Positions 1-6,298 are shown, counted from the first letter of the stretch. The stretch: DNA of 12,709 bases from Candidatus Thalassarchaeaceae archaeon (GCA_013329905.1 DUJH01000011.1:11780-24488), one strand, 5' to 3'. Notes: generated from the letters alone by a model not told the origin. Numbers and translations: made by a program.

Positions 1-344
1 CCGTTTGCTGCAGATAATGTGTTGACGGCTTCGAGGTCGGCTTGCAATTGTTGAATAGCACCGAGTTCGAGTACGTTCGCTCCCTCTTGAGTCGGCTCTA
101 TGTGGACATAGATTCGGTGCGGCGAAGAGGGCATCACCTCCTCCACGCGGTCGATTGCACCGTCGGCCTCGGAATCAGGGGAGAATGCCGAAAGATCGGT
201 CTGAAACTCAGGTAATGGACTTAGTGCGAGGCCGGTGACTATAGTGAGGAGTATGCTCACAACGACGATTCCCGGCGCCGCTTTTTCAAACAGGGCTGCG
301 GCGCGATTCTCTAGCCGAGGCACGTCGAGCATCGGCGCTCCCAT
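1..344 (-). CDS. RND/MMPL-family exporter, N-terminal part (runs off left edge)
   Basis: This is the first 114 codons of a minus-strand gene whose remainder lies beyond position 1. The reading frame is open from an ATG at 344 to the edge. After a short cytoplasmic start comes one hydrophobic segment (about residues 24-41, GIVVVSILLTIVTGLALS). An extracytoplasmic stretch follows with FQTDLSAFSPDSEAD and then IYVHIE. One membrane segment followed by a 'DLxxFxPxxSE'-like start of the first outer domain is the usual beginning of archaeal RND-superfamily (MMPL/Patched-like) exporters, and the full-length exporter at 7473 has the same layout. An ATG at 332 and a GTG at 347 are alternative starts; no convincing Shine-Dalgarno decides between them. 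It is divergent from rpo11. The substrate cannot be told. Confidence in a real gene is high, in the family fairly high. Confidence 0.75.
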   Translation of the reverse strand, partial: MGAPMLDVPRLENRAAALFEKAAPGIVVVSILLTIVTGLALSPLPEFQTDLSAFSPDSEADGAIDRVEEVMPSSPHRIYVHIEPTQEGANVLELGAIQQLQADLEAVNTLSAAN

Positions 345-376
345 CACCAACCGCTACATAATTCAAACAGTGCATT

Positions 377-391
377 GGACCCTTAGGGTCC
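377..391. promoter_or_regulatory. 15-bp palindrome between divergent RND gene and rpo11
   Basis: GGACCCT-T-AGGGTCC is a perfect inverted repeat with 7-bp arms around one base. It lies in the 97-bp space between the divergent starts at 344 and 442. An AT-rich stretch just before it (CTACATAATTC, about 354-364) could be a TATA element for rpo11. The site looks like a dimeric regulator's operator or a short hairpin in the rpo11 leader. Function is inference. Confidence 0.4.
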
Positions 392-441
392 AGCAAACTG
401 ATGAAAGCCCTCAAAAGGGAGGGGCCGGTCGCGCGCTCGTC

Positions 442-699
442 ATGCCAGTAAAGGTACTCAAAAACGAGGGCTCCGAGCTCCGATTGCGACTAGTTGGTGA
501 AGACCAGGCAACTCTGCAGTTGTTCAGGTCCCGTCTGAATGAAAATGATAAGGTGGAGTATGCGAATTTCTTCACCGGTCACCCCGATCTCGATGAGCCC
601 GAACTTTACGTTCGTGTCAAGAAGGGAGCTAAGGCGGACAAGATTGTCAAGGATCTCTGCGCCTCCATTGCGAAGGATTTCGCCGGCCTCTCCAACTGA
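442..699 (+). CDS. rpo11: DNA-directed RNA polymerase subunit Rpo11 (subunit L)
   Basis: Rpo11 is the small archaeal homologue of eukaryotic RPB11 and of the N-terminal domain of bacterial alpha. It pairs with Rpo3 to form the platform on which the polymerase core assembles. The 85-aa product matches the family's usual length (about 85-95 aa) and pattern: VLKNEGSELRLRLVGEDQATLQLFRSRL near the N-terminus in pieces (family form 'xELxLxxxGEDHTxxNLLR'), then a stretch with GHPDLDEPELYVRVKKG (family form 'HPLxxxPxLxIxT'), then a helical C-terminus. The ATG at 442 is chosen because homology begins there; the frame is open back to 235 but upstream residues look non-coding. A purine-rich GGGAGGGG lies about 17 bases upstream, farther than usual, so the start signal is weak. 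truD begins 25 bases after its stop, suggesting co-transcription. Confidence 0.9.
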   Translation: MPVKVLKNEGSELRLRLVGEDQATLQLFRSRLNENDKVEYANFFTGHPDLDEPELYVRVKKGAKADKIVKDLCASIAKDFAGLSN

Positions 700-724
700 G
701 GGCGGTGGAAAATTGGCTCAAGCC

Positions 725-2134
725 ATGTTTGAACCACGCGATTCTCAAGAGATTGAGAAACATCTCGGACTACACGGTTGGGCGCATGTTAGCCTTGGAA
801 TCGGCGGACTACTCAAGGTTCGAATCGAAGACTTCCGAGTGGAGGAGGTCTCGAGGACCCCTGCACTCGACAAGAAGGGTCGCTTTACCGTGGTTCGCGC
901 GACTCTTCGAAACTGGGAAACAAACAGGTTCTTGCGAAGGTTAGCTGGGGCTTGTGGAATTAATCGCAATCGAATTTTTTGTTCGGGTCTGAAAGATAAG
1001 CGAGCAGTTACTACTCAATTGCTGGTGATTGACGCGCCGCGCAAGAAGGTCGAGGCTGTCGATATTCCTGATACTGAACTAGAAATCCTCGGCCGCACCC
1101 ATCAGAAAGTCGGTATGAGTGATCACGACGGCAACCGCTTCAGCATCACCGTACGCGGTTGCTGTGAAGCGGACGGCTCACCGCTCGATGCGAAGGAAGC
1201 TATGCGGCGAGTTCTCGAAATCCGTGATGGTATGGCCGAGCGTCTTGGCGACGATGCCTTTCCGAATTGGATCGGACCTCAGCGCTTCGGTGCTACGAGG
1301 CCAGTGACTCCTGAAGTCGGGCGTGCTGTTGTCGAGGGTGATTTCGAGAGAGCGGTCGACCTCTATGTTGGTATGCCTGGTTCGAAGATGACCGAGGATG
1401 TCGCCACTTTCCGCAAGATGTGGATGGACACCAAGGATGCAGCGGCTTGTTTAGAGATAGCCCCTAGGCATCTCGGTTATGAGAAGAGTATCCTTCAGGT
1501 GCTCGAAGGTGACTCAGAGAATCATGTCAAGGCTTTCAGGGCTCTGCCACCATCTCTTCAGTTACTGATGGTTCATTCACTACAATCTCTCGCTTTCAAT
1601 CACTCATTAGCGGGCAGACTAGATGCTGGATTGGATTTGCTTGAGCCCGAGCTGGGCGACCTTGTTGCACCGGTTAAGGCGAGCGGGCGAATCGATGTAG
1701 CCAAAATGGCGCTGGTGACCGAGACGAATCTTGAGCGCTGTCGGCGTAATTGTCGCTTGGGTCGACTGTCTGTAACTGGTCCGTTGCCCGGACAGAATGC
1801 GAGGATGGCCGAGGGTAAGCCAGGCCTAGTAGAGGCGGCGGCATTGGTGACGACTGAACTCGCAGATGTTGAATGGAGAGTTCGAAAGATTCCGAATCTT
1901 ACAACGAGCGGAACACGCCGTCCATTGAGTGTTACTTTCCGCGATTTCAGTGTCGAAGAGGCTCCGAGTCTGACTGAGGAATCTTCCTCTAAGCGCTGGG
2001 ATGCTGGTCCATATGAGGGCGAGCGATGGAATCCTGAGGGAGCTGATTTGAGACTAAAATTCACTCTGCCGCCGGGGACTTATGCTACCGTGTTGATGCG
2101 AGAATTCATGCGCTCGCCCCTCGATCATTATTGA
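725..2134 (+). CDS. truD: tRNA pseudouridine(13) synthase TruD
   Basis: TruD isomerises uridine to pseudouridine at position 13 in the tRNA D-arm; archaeal members can also act at U35 of some tRNAs. The 469-aa product has the family's hallmarks: an N-terminal IEDFRVEEV segment (34-42), the catalytic motif CSGLKDKRAVTTQ with the presumed catalytic Asp at residue 91, and NWIGPQRFG (181-189), the form of the conserved 'NxFGxQRFG' motif. The middle region should be the TRUD insertion domain. The C-terminus ends with LPPGTYATVLMREFMR, also typical. The ATG at 725 is chosen because homology begins soon after and because it clears the rpo11 stop. The frame is open back to 539, but that part lies inside rpo11. 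Convergent with ef1b across the hairpin at 2176-2210. Function is secure from the motifs; the exact target uridine is inferred from the family. Confidence 0.93.
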   Translation: MFEPRDSQEIEKHLGLHGWAHVSLGIGGLLKVRIEDFRVEEVSRTPALDKKGRFTVVRATLRNWETNRFLRRLAGACGINRNRIFCSGLKDKRAVTTQLLVIDAPRKKVEAVDIPDTELEILGRTHQKVGMSDHDGNRFSITVRGCCEADGSPLDAKEAMRRVLEIRDGMAERLGDDAFPNWIGPQRFGATRPVTPEVGRAVVEGDFERAVDLYVGMPGSKMTEDVATFRKMWMDTKDAAACLEIAPRHLGYEKSILQVLEGDSENHVKAFRALPPSLQLLMVHSLQSLAFNHSLAGRLDAGLDLLEPELGDLVAPVKASGRIDVAKMALVTETNLERCRRNCRLGRLSVTGPLPGQNARMAEGKPGLVEAAALVTTELADVEWRVRKIPNLTTSGTRRPLSVTFRDFSVEEAPSLTEESSSKRWDAGPYEGERWNPEGADLRLKFTLPPGTYATVLMREFMRSPLDHY

Positions 2135-2175
2135 CAGATATCGGCACTTATCTCAAGCAAATCTGTCTCAAAGAA

Positions 2176-2210
2176 TTGATTGATCCAAACAGACGGTTTG
2201 AATTAATCAG
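2176..2210. terminator. Strong AT-rich hairpin between convergent truD and ef1b
   Basis: Arms 2176-2190 and 2196-2210 pair over 15 positions around the loop AGACG. There is one C-A mismatch (2185/2201), and two pairs are G-T. The hairpin sits 42 bases past the truD stop and 34 bases past the ef1b stop, the only room between the two converging genes. It can fold on either strand and both flanks are AT-rich, so a two-way transcription end or mRNA 3'-end processing signal is the simplest reading. Archaeal termination relies mainly on oligo-T runs, which are not prominent here, so the role is inferred. Confidence 0.5.
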
Positions 2211-2243
2211 CGCGAGTTACGCTGAATATGCTTGGGCGATGAT

Positions 2244-2510
2244 TCAGAGACGACCCATTTCGAGGGCTTCGATCTGACCTACGTTATCGTCGATGGCGCG
2301 GACTGCATTCTCAAATCCATCGACGATTCCTTCGCCCTCGCCGAGAACGGCTTGGACCTCGATGAACATCATACCGAATGCGAGTGGCTTGATTTCGCAG
2401 GCTTGAACCTCAGTCATCGAGGAAATGGTGGATGCAATTCCCTCGTAGTCGGGGCGTCCTTCTTCCGGTTGGTCAATTGTGACCTTGTACTTTACAACGA
2501 CATGTCCCAT
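2244..2510 (-). CDS. ef1b: Translation elongation factor 1-beta (aEF-1B)
   Basis: aEF-1B is the GDP/GTP exchange factor that recharges elongation factor 1-alpha during translation. The 88-aa product is the family's usual size. It starts MGHVVVKYKV, has a variable first helix, then CEIKPLAFGMMFIEVQAVLGE, which carries the conserved 'xPIAFGLxxL' element, and ends with a strand near IEALEMGRL. The frame is open further upstream to 2627, but the ATG at 2510 is preferred. The family starts 'MGxVxx', a GGAG (2520-2523) lies 9 bases upstream, and the longer version would overlap the zinc-ribbon gene. That gene ends 20 bases upstream, and this gene pair is commonly linked in archaea. A plus-strand open frame at 2232-2579 is its antisense shadow. 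Confidence 0.88.
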   Translation of the reverse strand: MGHVVVKYKVTIDQPEEGRPDYEGIASTISSMTEVQACEIKPLAFGMMFIEVQAVLGEGEGIVDGFENAVRAIDDNVGQIEALEMGRL

Positions 2511-2530
2511 ATTGAACAACTCCAGAGGAT

Positions 2531-2698
2531 TCAGGGTCCCTCGAACGTGCATGCGGGACAGACGTACTTGACTGCCTGAACTCGACATCTCTCGCTTCGA
2601 CCTATCGCTTCTCCACACTCTGGGCATGGGAAGGATGTGCTCTTACTCTCGACGAGAGGAAGACCGGACGAGGTACAGATGTCTGCTCTTGTTGCCAT
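2531..2698 (-). CDS. Small zinc-ribbon protein (HVO_2753-like), partner of ef1b
   Basis: This 55-aa gene is short and easily missed. It carries CPECG at 25-29 and CPAC at 47-50, single cysteines at 8 and 38, and ends FEGP. Archaea widely encode a roughly 55-60-aa zinc-ribbon protein with four CxxC-type knuckles directly upstream of aEF-1B (the family of Haloferax HVO_2753, proposed to bind RNA in translation). Context, length and the FxGP ending match. It is odd in keeping only six cysteines: the first knuckle reads CTSSG and the third CRVQ, each lacking its second cysteine. The ATG at 2698 has GAGGG (2706-2710) seven bases upstream. It would form a two-gene operon with ef1b. A CTAAAAG stretch (about 2737-2743) is a possible TATA element. 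Family call is good, molecular role inferred. Confidence 0.8.
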   Translation of the reverse strand: MATRADICTSSGLPLVESKSTSFPCPECGEAIGRSERCRVQAVKYVCPACTFEGP

Positions 2699-2794
2699 TT
2701 ATTGACCCTCAGCGACGCGGCCGAGCCACCTCCCCCTTTTAGCGTTGACCGACGAAGCATGGGGCTCCACTCAGGCTCAGTGTTCGGATTCTAT

Positions 2795-2817
2795 TAGTGA
2801 ATGGGTTGAAATCACTA
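2795..2817. promoter_or_regulatory. Dyad symmetry upstream of the cupin gene
   Basis: TAGTGA (2795-2800) and TCACTA (2812-2817) form a perfect 6-bp inverted repeat with centres 17 bp apart, between the divergent zinc-ribbon and cupin genes. The left arm overlaps CTATTAG, a possible TATA element about 50 bp before the cupin ATG. The spacing suits a dimeric helix-turn-helix regulator, but 6-bp arms can arise by chance. Confidence 0.25.
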
Positions 2818-2845
2818 TGCAATCTGGGGGGTATTGGCGATTCAC

Positions 2846-3298
2846 ATGAGCGAAGAAGAACTCTCACTGTCTGGAGAACAGGTGGACCTAGCGAAATTCA
2901 TCGAAGATGCGGGTGGGATACACGGCTTGCGCGATATTGACAAGGTCCGTGGTTGGAACAATATCGAATACGGCGCAGGACTATCAGGCAAGAACACACC
3001 CGCGACAAAACTCTCAATGAACAAGGCCTTTATCCCCCCTGGAGGGATTGCCAAGGCCCATATCCATGTCGATTTCGACGTCATGATTTTCCTACTGAAG
3101 GGATCGGTCCGACACGAATTCGGACCGGGATGTAGGAAGTCTGTTGTCCATAGCGCGGGTGATATGTTCTACATCGAACCTGGGCTACCTCATGAGGTAT
3201 TCAATTGCTCAGATAGCGATTGGGTCGAGGCGATCGTCGCTCGCTCCGACGCCTCGGAATGGCAGAATATCGTGCCGTATGACAGAGATTCAGAGTGA
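2846..3298 (+). CDS. Cupin-domain protein of unknown substrate
   Basis: The 150-aa product is a single-domain cupin (double-stranded beta-helix). Cupin motif 1 is visible as GGIAKAHIHVDFDVMIFLLKG (66-86, written here as the segment around HIH 72-74), with Asp78 where the motif usually has Glu. Motif 2 is GDMFYIEPGLPHEVFN (105-120), with His116 and Asn120. His72, His74, Asp78 and His116 could hold one metal ion. About 60 residues precede the barrel and are not recognised. Cupins range from sugar isomerases to dioxygenases and sensors, so no reaction can be assigned. Start choice: ATG at 2846 with GGGGGG about 14 bases upstream; a TTG at 2834 in frame is possible but sits too close to that run. 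It stands alone on the plus strand, convergent with the OB-fold gene. Confidence 0.8.
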   Translation: MSEEELSLSGEQVDLAKFIEDAGGIHGLRDIDKVRGWNNIEYGAGLSGKNTPATKLSMNKAFIPPGGIAKAHIHVDFDVMIFLLKGSVRHEFGPGCRKSVVHSAGDMFYIEPGLPHEVFNCSDSDWVEAIVARSDASEWQNIVPYDRDSE

Positions 3299-3334
3299 TA
3301 TATACAGCCAGCACCAAGCCAAATCGACCTTACC

Positions 3335-3715
3335 TCAGCCGACTACACTGAGATTTCCACTCCGACCAGTTGAGACGACTCTCTCACCGAGACGGCGCTT
3401 GCACCATCCATTCTGTATGCGTACTATGTCTCCGGTCGCGACCTCATCGATCTGCTCATCCCAGAGGACGAGGCCGACAACTCCCGATTCGTCACGACCG
3501 CAGGCTGCAGCAACTCGCCCAGTCCATTTCCGACTCGAGACGAGTCTTGGTGGATATCTCCGCAAGACGAGAATCTCCAACTCAGAAACCGGTCGATCCT
3601 CCTTCAAGCGACTTACCTTCACCCTGCGGCGTGGTCTGCGACCTGCGCCGCGCCGCTTGCCTCCGATCTTCGAATCATTCAGTATCTGCCTCTCAATTCC
3701 ATTCATTGTTGCCAT
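3335..3715 (-). CDS. Single-OB-fold ssDNA-binding protein (archaeal SSB/RPA-like)
   Basis: The 126-aa product has a basic N-terminal extension (about residues 18-35, including KRRGAGRRPRRR) followed by one OB-fold (about 44-126). The fold shows the crenarchaeal SSB-like pattern: a first strand around VSELEILVLRRYPPR, then DESGVVGLVLWDEQI (75-89), then GDIVRIQNGW (95-104), then a last strand ending VSTGRSGNLSVVG. Trp85 and Trp104 are candidate base-stacking residues. It should coat single-stranded DNA in replication and repair, or bind RNA. Sulfolobus-type SSB carries its flexible tail at the C-terminus, whereas here the tail is basic and N-terminal. ATG at 3715 is the outermost start (in-frame TAA just upstream); ATG at 3706 is the alternative. 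There is no clear Shine-Dalgarno, but TTGATAT about 28 bases upstream would suit a leaderless mRNA. It lies last in the minus-strand block. Confidence 0.75.
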   Translation of the reverse strand: MATMNGIERQILNDSKIGGKRRGAGRRPRRRVKVSRLKEDRPVSELEILVLRRYPPRLVSSRKWTGRVAAACGRDESGVVGLVLWDEQIDEVATGDIVRIQNGWCKRRLGERVVSTGRSGNLSVVG

Positions 3716-3769
3716 AGTAATCGATGGGACTCGTTATCTTCGCATATCAATCGAGAGGGAGAGCCCACG

Positions 3770-3808
3770 CTGAAAGTGAAAACTCCCTTCGGGATTTCTG
3801 AAAGTGAA
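3770..3808. repeat. Two 11-bp direct repeats between rlmE and the SSB gene
   Basis: CTGAAAGTGAA occurs at 3770-3780 and again at 3798-3808, 28 bp apart. Between them lies a small stem TCCC-TTC-GGGA (3784-3794). On the transcribed strand the repeats read TTCACTTTCAG and lie 55-93 bp upstream of the SSB start, in the 125-bp gap after rlmE. They could be tandem regulator sites or part of the rlmE 3' end. Function unknown. Confidence 0.4.
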
Positions 3809-3840
3809 TTAACTGCCAAGTACACGACCTTGGCCCAGAA

Positions 3841-4590
3841 TCAATCCTTCTTCGTAATGCGCCTAAAGCCGATTGCGATATTCTCATCGCCACCCTCATC
3901 GGGATCATCAACATTTACGCCAACAGCGGTCAGATGCTTCTGCACTTGCGCGAAAGCGCTCATTCCTCGAGCAGACTTTCGCGGTACAGGGAGCCTATTA
4001 CGGCAAACAAGATATGTTTCAGACGAAGAATTTCGACTCGCCATTGGTGCGAATCTCTGAACATTGCTAAACCGGTCTTTCGCCGCTTGAATCAATCCTT
4101 CAATCCCAACGCCTTGGAAGATTTTAGTCACGAACGAGCCGCCAGGGGCAAGCATGTCCATGGCGACATCGAGAGTCATCGTCGAGAGTTCAAGTGAAAT
4201 CGCTTGATCCGTGTCATAGCGGCCGGTGAGCTTTGGGGAAATATCGGAGAGAACCACGTTCAATTCGCGTCCGTCAAGTAACCCTACGATGCGTTCGATG
4301 GTCTCAGCATGAGTGATATTTCCTTGAATGATACTAGCTCCTTCTACCGGAGAAGTTGATTTCACGTCGACACCAATGATTTGTCCTTCCTCACCAGACT
4401 CCTCCACGCTTACTTGTGTCCAACCTCCTGGGTGGCATCCGAGGTCGAGAATTGTGTCTCCTTCTCGGATAACTTCGAACTTCTCTTGGATTTGCTTGAG
4501 TTTGTATGCTGAGCGCGCGCGGTAGCCTTTCGATTTGGCTTGGCGGCGCCATGGGTCGCGCCGATTCTCCTGATACCAGCGCTTGCTCAT
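3841..4590 (-). CDS. rlmE: 23S rRNA (uridine-2'-O-)-methyltransferase RlmE (FtsJ/RrmJ family)
   Basis: RlmE methylates the 2'-hydroxyl of a conserved uridine in the ribosomal A-loop (U2552 in E. coli numbering), using S-adenosylmethionine. The 249-aa product shows the full K-D-K-E catalytic set: Lys30 in RSAYKL, Asp116 in LSDISPKLTG, Lys156 in FVTKIFQG and Glu191 in SSSETYLVC. The cofactor loop is DLGCHPGGW (49-57), where most family members have DLGAAPGGW. The basic start (KRWYQENRRDPWRRQAK) fits RNA binding. About 50 residues follow the catalytic domain; some archaeal RlmE proteins carry a TRAM domain there, but this tail (acidic DDPDEGGDEN, then IAIGFRRITKKD) is too short to be a clear one. 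It starts 61 bases after the epimerase stop and is probably co-transcribed with it. Confidence 0.92.
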   Translation of the reverse strand: MSKRWYQENRRDPWRRQAKSKGYRARSAYKLKQIQEKFEVIREGDTILDLGCHPGGWTQVSVEESGEEGQIIGVDVKSTSPVEGASIIQGNITHAETIERIVGLLDGRELNVVLSDISPKLTGRYDTDQAISLELSTMTLDVAMDMLAPGGSFVTKIFQGVGIEGLIQAAKDRFSNVQRFAPMASRNSSSETYLVCRNRLPVPRKSARGMSAFAQVQKHLTAVGVNVDDPDEGGDENIAIGFRRITKKD

Positions 4591-4651
4591 GCGCGCTCGT
4601 CCAGCCGTTGGGTTATGAATCCGAGGCGCGCGAGGCGGCTTCGAGCGCTAC

Positions 4652-5593
4652 TCACAAGCCGATTTCTTGGATGAGCGCACGCGCCGTATGCCGAATAGCA
4701 TCTTCAGAGTGCATTTTCGGCACAAAACCTGTTGAGAATAGATATTCGACTTCGAGGCTGGTCTTGGGCACATCCCCTGCCCAGCCTCGGTCTCCTCCCG
4801 TATATTCTATCGATACGTTGTCGAAGCCAGCCTCCTCGACGACGATTTCGGCGATTCTGCGAACTGAGCAAGTATCACCTGTGCCGAGATTGTAGAGGTT
4901 GACAGACTCGTCGACCTGATCTACGAGATGAACCATTGCTCGAACACAATCCTCGGCTGACATGTAGGACTTCTCTTGCAGGCCGTTACCAAGAACTTCG
5001 AGGCGACTCGGATCTCGCTTGAGTTTGTGAATGAAATCGAAAATGACTCCATGAGTTCCACGCGGACCGACGATATTAGCGAAGCGATGAATCCACGCCT
5101 TGGCTCCGAAGGTGCCGCACCAGGCTGTGATTAGCGCTTCACTGGCGAGCTTGCTCGCACCGTAGAGAGAAATCGGTTTGACCGGCCCGTAGGTCTCGGG
5201 TGTAGGCATAACGCTCGCCTCACCATATATCGCGCTCGAGGACGAGAAAGAGATGCGCTCGACGCCAGCGTGTCGCATGGCCTCTAGCACATTGTAAGTA
5301 GCCACTGTGCCCTGTTTCAGGTCTGTATCGGTGACTTCGGTACCGAGTCTGATGTCAGGATTTGCGGCTAAGTGATGGACGGTATCTATGCCTTCCATTG
5401 CAGCCTTTACCGCGTCGAAGTCGAGGAGATCTGCCTTGACAATCTCTACTCCTGAGCTACCATTGTGGTGCGCGAGAAATTCTTCACGTCCGCTCGAAAA
5501 ATTATCGAGCACGCGCACACTCTTACCTTGTGCGACCAATGCATCAACTAGGTGCGAACCGATGAATCCGGCTCCTCCAGTGACGAGTTCCAT
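4652..5593 (-). CDS. NAD-dependent nucleotide-sugar epimerase/dehydratase (extended SDR, GalE-like)
   Basis: The 313-aa product is an extended short-chain dehydrogenase/reductase acting on nucleotide-linked sugars, probably a UDP-hexose 4-epimerase. It begins with a Rossmann fold: TGGAGFIGSHL (5-15), Asp30 at the end of the second strand for NAD binding, and HHLAANPD (73-80). The catalytic triad is visible as Ser118 in SFSSSSAIYG, Tyr144 and Lys148 in YGASK. RFANIVGPRG (170-179) is the sugar-binding start of the C-terminal half. The role would be supplying sugars for surface glycans or glycoproteins. Several archaeal epimerases look alike, so the exact sugar is not assigned. ATG at 5593 is chosen because GGTGG lies 8-9 bases upstream and the fold starts immediately; the frame is open to 5653. 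It lies 135 bp after VKOR and 61 bp before rlmE. Confidence 0.87.
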   Translation of the reverse strand: MELVTGGAGFIGSHLVDALVAQGKSVRVLDNFSSGREEFLAHHNGSSGVEIVKADLLDFDAVKAAMEGIDTVHHLAANPDIRLGTEVTDTDLKQGTVATYNVLEAMRHAGVERISFSSSSAIYGEASVMPTPETYGPVKPISLYGASKLASEALITAWCGTFGAKAWIHRFANIVGPRGTHGVIFDFIHKLKRDPSRLEVLGNGLQEKSYMSAEDCVRAMVHLVDQVDESVNLYNLGTGDTCSVRRIAEIVVEEAGFDNVSIEYTGGDRGWAGDVPKTSLEVEYLFSTGFVPKMHSEDAIRHTARALIQEIGL

Positions 5594-5648
5594 GGTCGCG
5601 CCACCTTGACTTCCACTTTGAGACATTCGCCGAAAAGACATCTCTTGC

Positions 5649-5663
5649 ATCAAGCGCTTTGAT
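5649..5663. promoter_or_regulatory. Near-palindrome upstream of the epimerase gene
   Basis: ATCAAGCGCTTTGAT contains the perfect 8-bp palindrome AAGCGCTT, flanked by ATC and TGAT with one extra base. It lies 56-70 bp upstream of the epimerase ATG in the 135-bp gap after VKOR. On the transcribed strand, GAATTAGTATC just upstream is AT-rich and could hold a TATA element. This suggests the epimerase may have its own promoter with an operator-like site; inference only. Confidence 0.25.
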
Positions 5664-5728
5664 ACTAATTCAGCACTATTGGCGGATGCTCCGGCTCAGT
5701 CTTGTAGTCGGTTTAGACAGATTGTAAA

Positions 5729-6298
5729 TCAATGCCAAGCACTGTTTTCGCGCCGCTCGCGCAGCATCCAGACAGTTACCAGATAACCGATCAAGGCGAG
5801 GTGGGCTATGGTGCAAAATGGGCAGATATGCTTCACTACAATAACTTCGATTCCGATGAGTAAGAACAGGAAGGGAACTCCAGCAAGACCCATCCACCAA
5901 GCGTAGTCGACGTATTTGCTAACCCACTTTGCGTGCATGTCCATGCGTAGGCAGAGGATTAGGAAGAATAAGGCAGCAAAAGCAGCTAGTCCCAAAGAAC
6001 CCCACGACATCCCGAATAGGTTGTTATAACGAGGGTCTCCAATCACTGAACCACACTGCACAAGGCCCTCTGTGGCACAAAATTCCCCTCCTAATGGGTT
6101 GCGAATCATATCGTTGTATATCACCCACGTCCAACCCGACGCAAGGATTCCTGTAATCGTAAATGCGAGACTTCCATCAAGCATTCTGAGAGTTCCTTCT
6201 GCACCGTCCTTCGCTCTTCCATTTGCGAATAGGAAGGACGAGCCGAGCAGAGCCGCTACGAAGAACAGCAAGACTGGGTCTGTAAGCGCGCTCGCCAT
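5729..6298 (-). CDS. VKOR-family membrane disulfide oxidoreductase (DsbB-like)
   Basis: VKOR-family proteins pass electrons from a reduced periplasmic thioredoxin-like partner to membrane quinones, so driving disulfide formation outside the cytoplasm. The 189-aa product has about five membrane segments (near 8-26, 42-61, 99-117, 134-155, 161-178). The family cysteines are present: Cys74 and Cys82 in the outer loop (CATEGLVQC), and the redox centre CPFC at 159-162. The outer loop also has NNLFGMSWG, the usual 'N.xxG.xxG' stretch. The start is firm: the ATG directly follows the stop of the thioredoxin gene (TGA-ATG), with GGAGGTGA four bases upstream, so the two genes are translationally coupled. 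The partner upstream is the expected thioredoxin. VKOR replaces DsbB in many archaea; its exact electron acceptor here is inferred. Confidence 0.9.
   Translation of the reverse strand: MASALTDPVLLFFVAALLGSSFLFANGRAKDGAEGTLRMLDGSLAFTITGILASGWTWVIYNDMIRNPLGGEFCATEGLVQCGSVIGDPRYNNLFGMSWGSLGLAAFAALFFLILCLRMDMHAKWVSKYVDYAWWMGLAGVPFLFLLIGIEVIVVKHICPFCTIAHLALIGYLVTVWMLRERRENSAWH

Noticed and set aside
235..441. N-terminal extension of rpo11 by 69 codons
   Set aside because: The extra residues lie antisense to the start of the left-edge exporter and cross the intergenic palindrome. Rpo11 homology begins at the ATG at 442, giving a normal 85-aa protein.
539..724. Upstream extension of truD
   Set aside because: It lies inside rpo11 in another frame, is Arg/Ser-rich like an out-of-frame shadow, and TruD homology starts after 725.
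2232..2579. 115-aa plus-strand frame
   Set aside because: It is antisense to ef1b and part of the zinc-ribbon gene, both of which have clear family signatures.
3144..3773. 209-aa plus-strand frame overlapping the cupin end and the SSB region
   Set aside because: Arg/Ser/Pro-rich composition with no recognisable motifs. It overlaps the cupin in another frame and is antisense to the OB-fold gene.
4591..4651. GC-rich GAGGCGCGCGAGGCGG stretch between the epimerase and rlmE genes as a regulatory hairpin
   Set aside because: It is built of short CG-rich repeats that can pair in many ways; no single convincing stem stands out.
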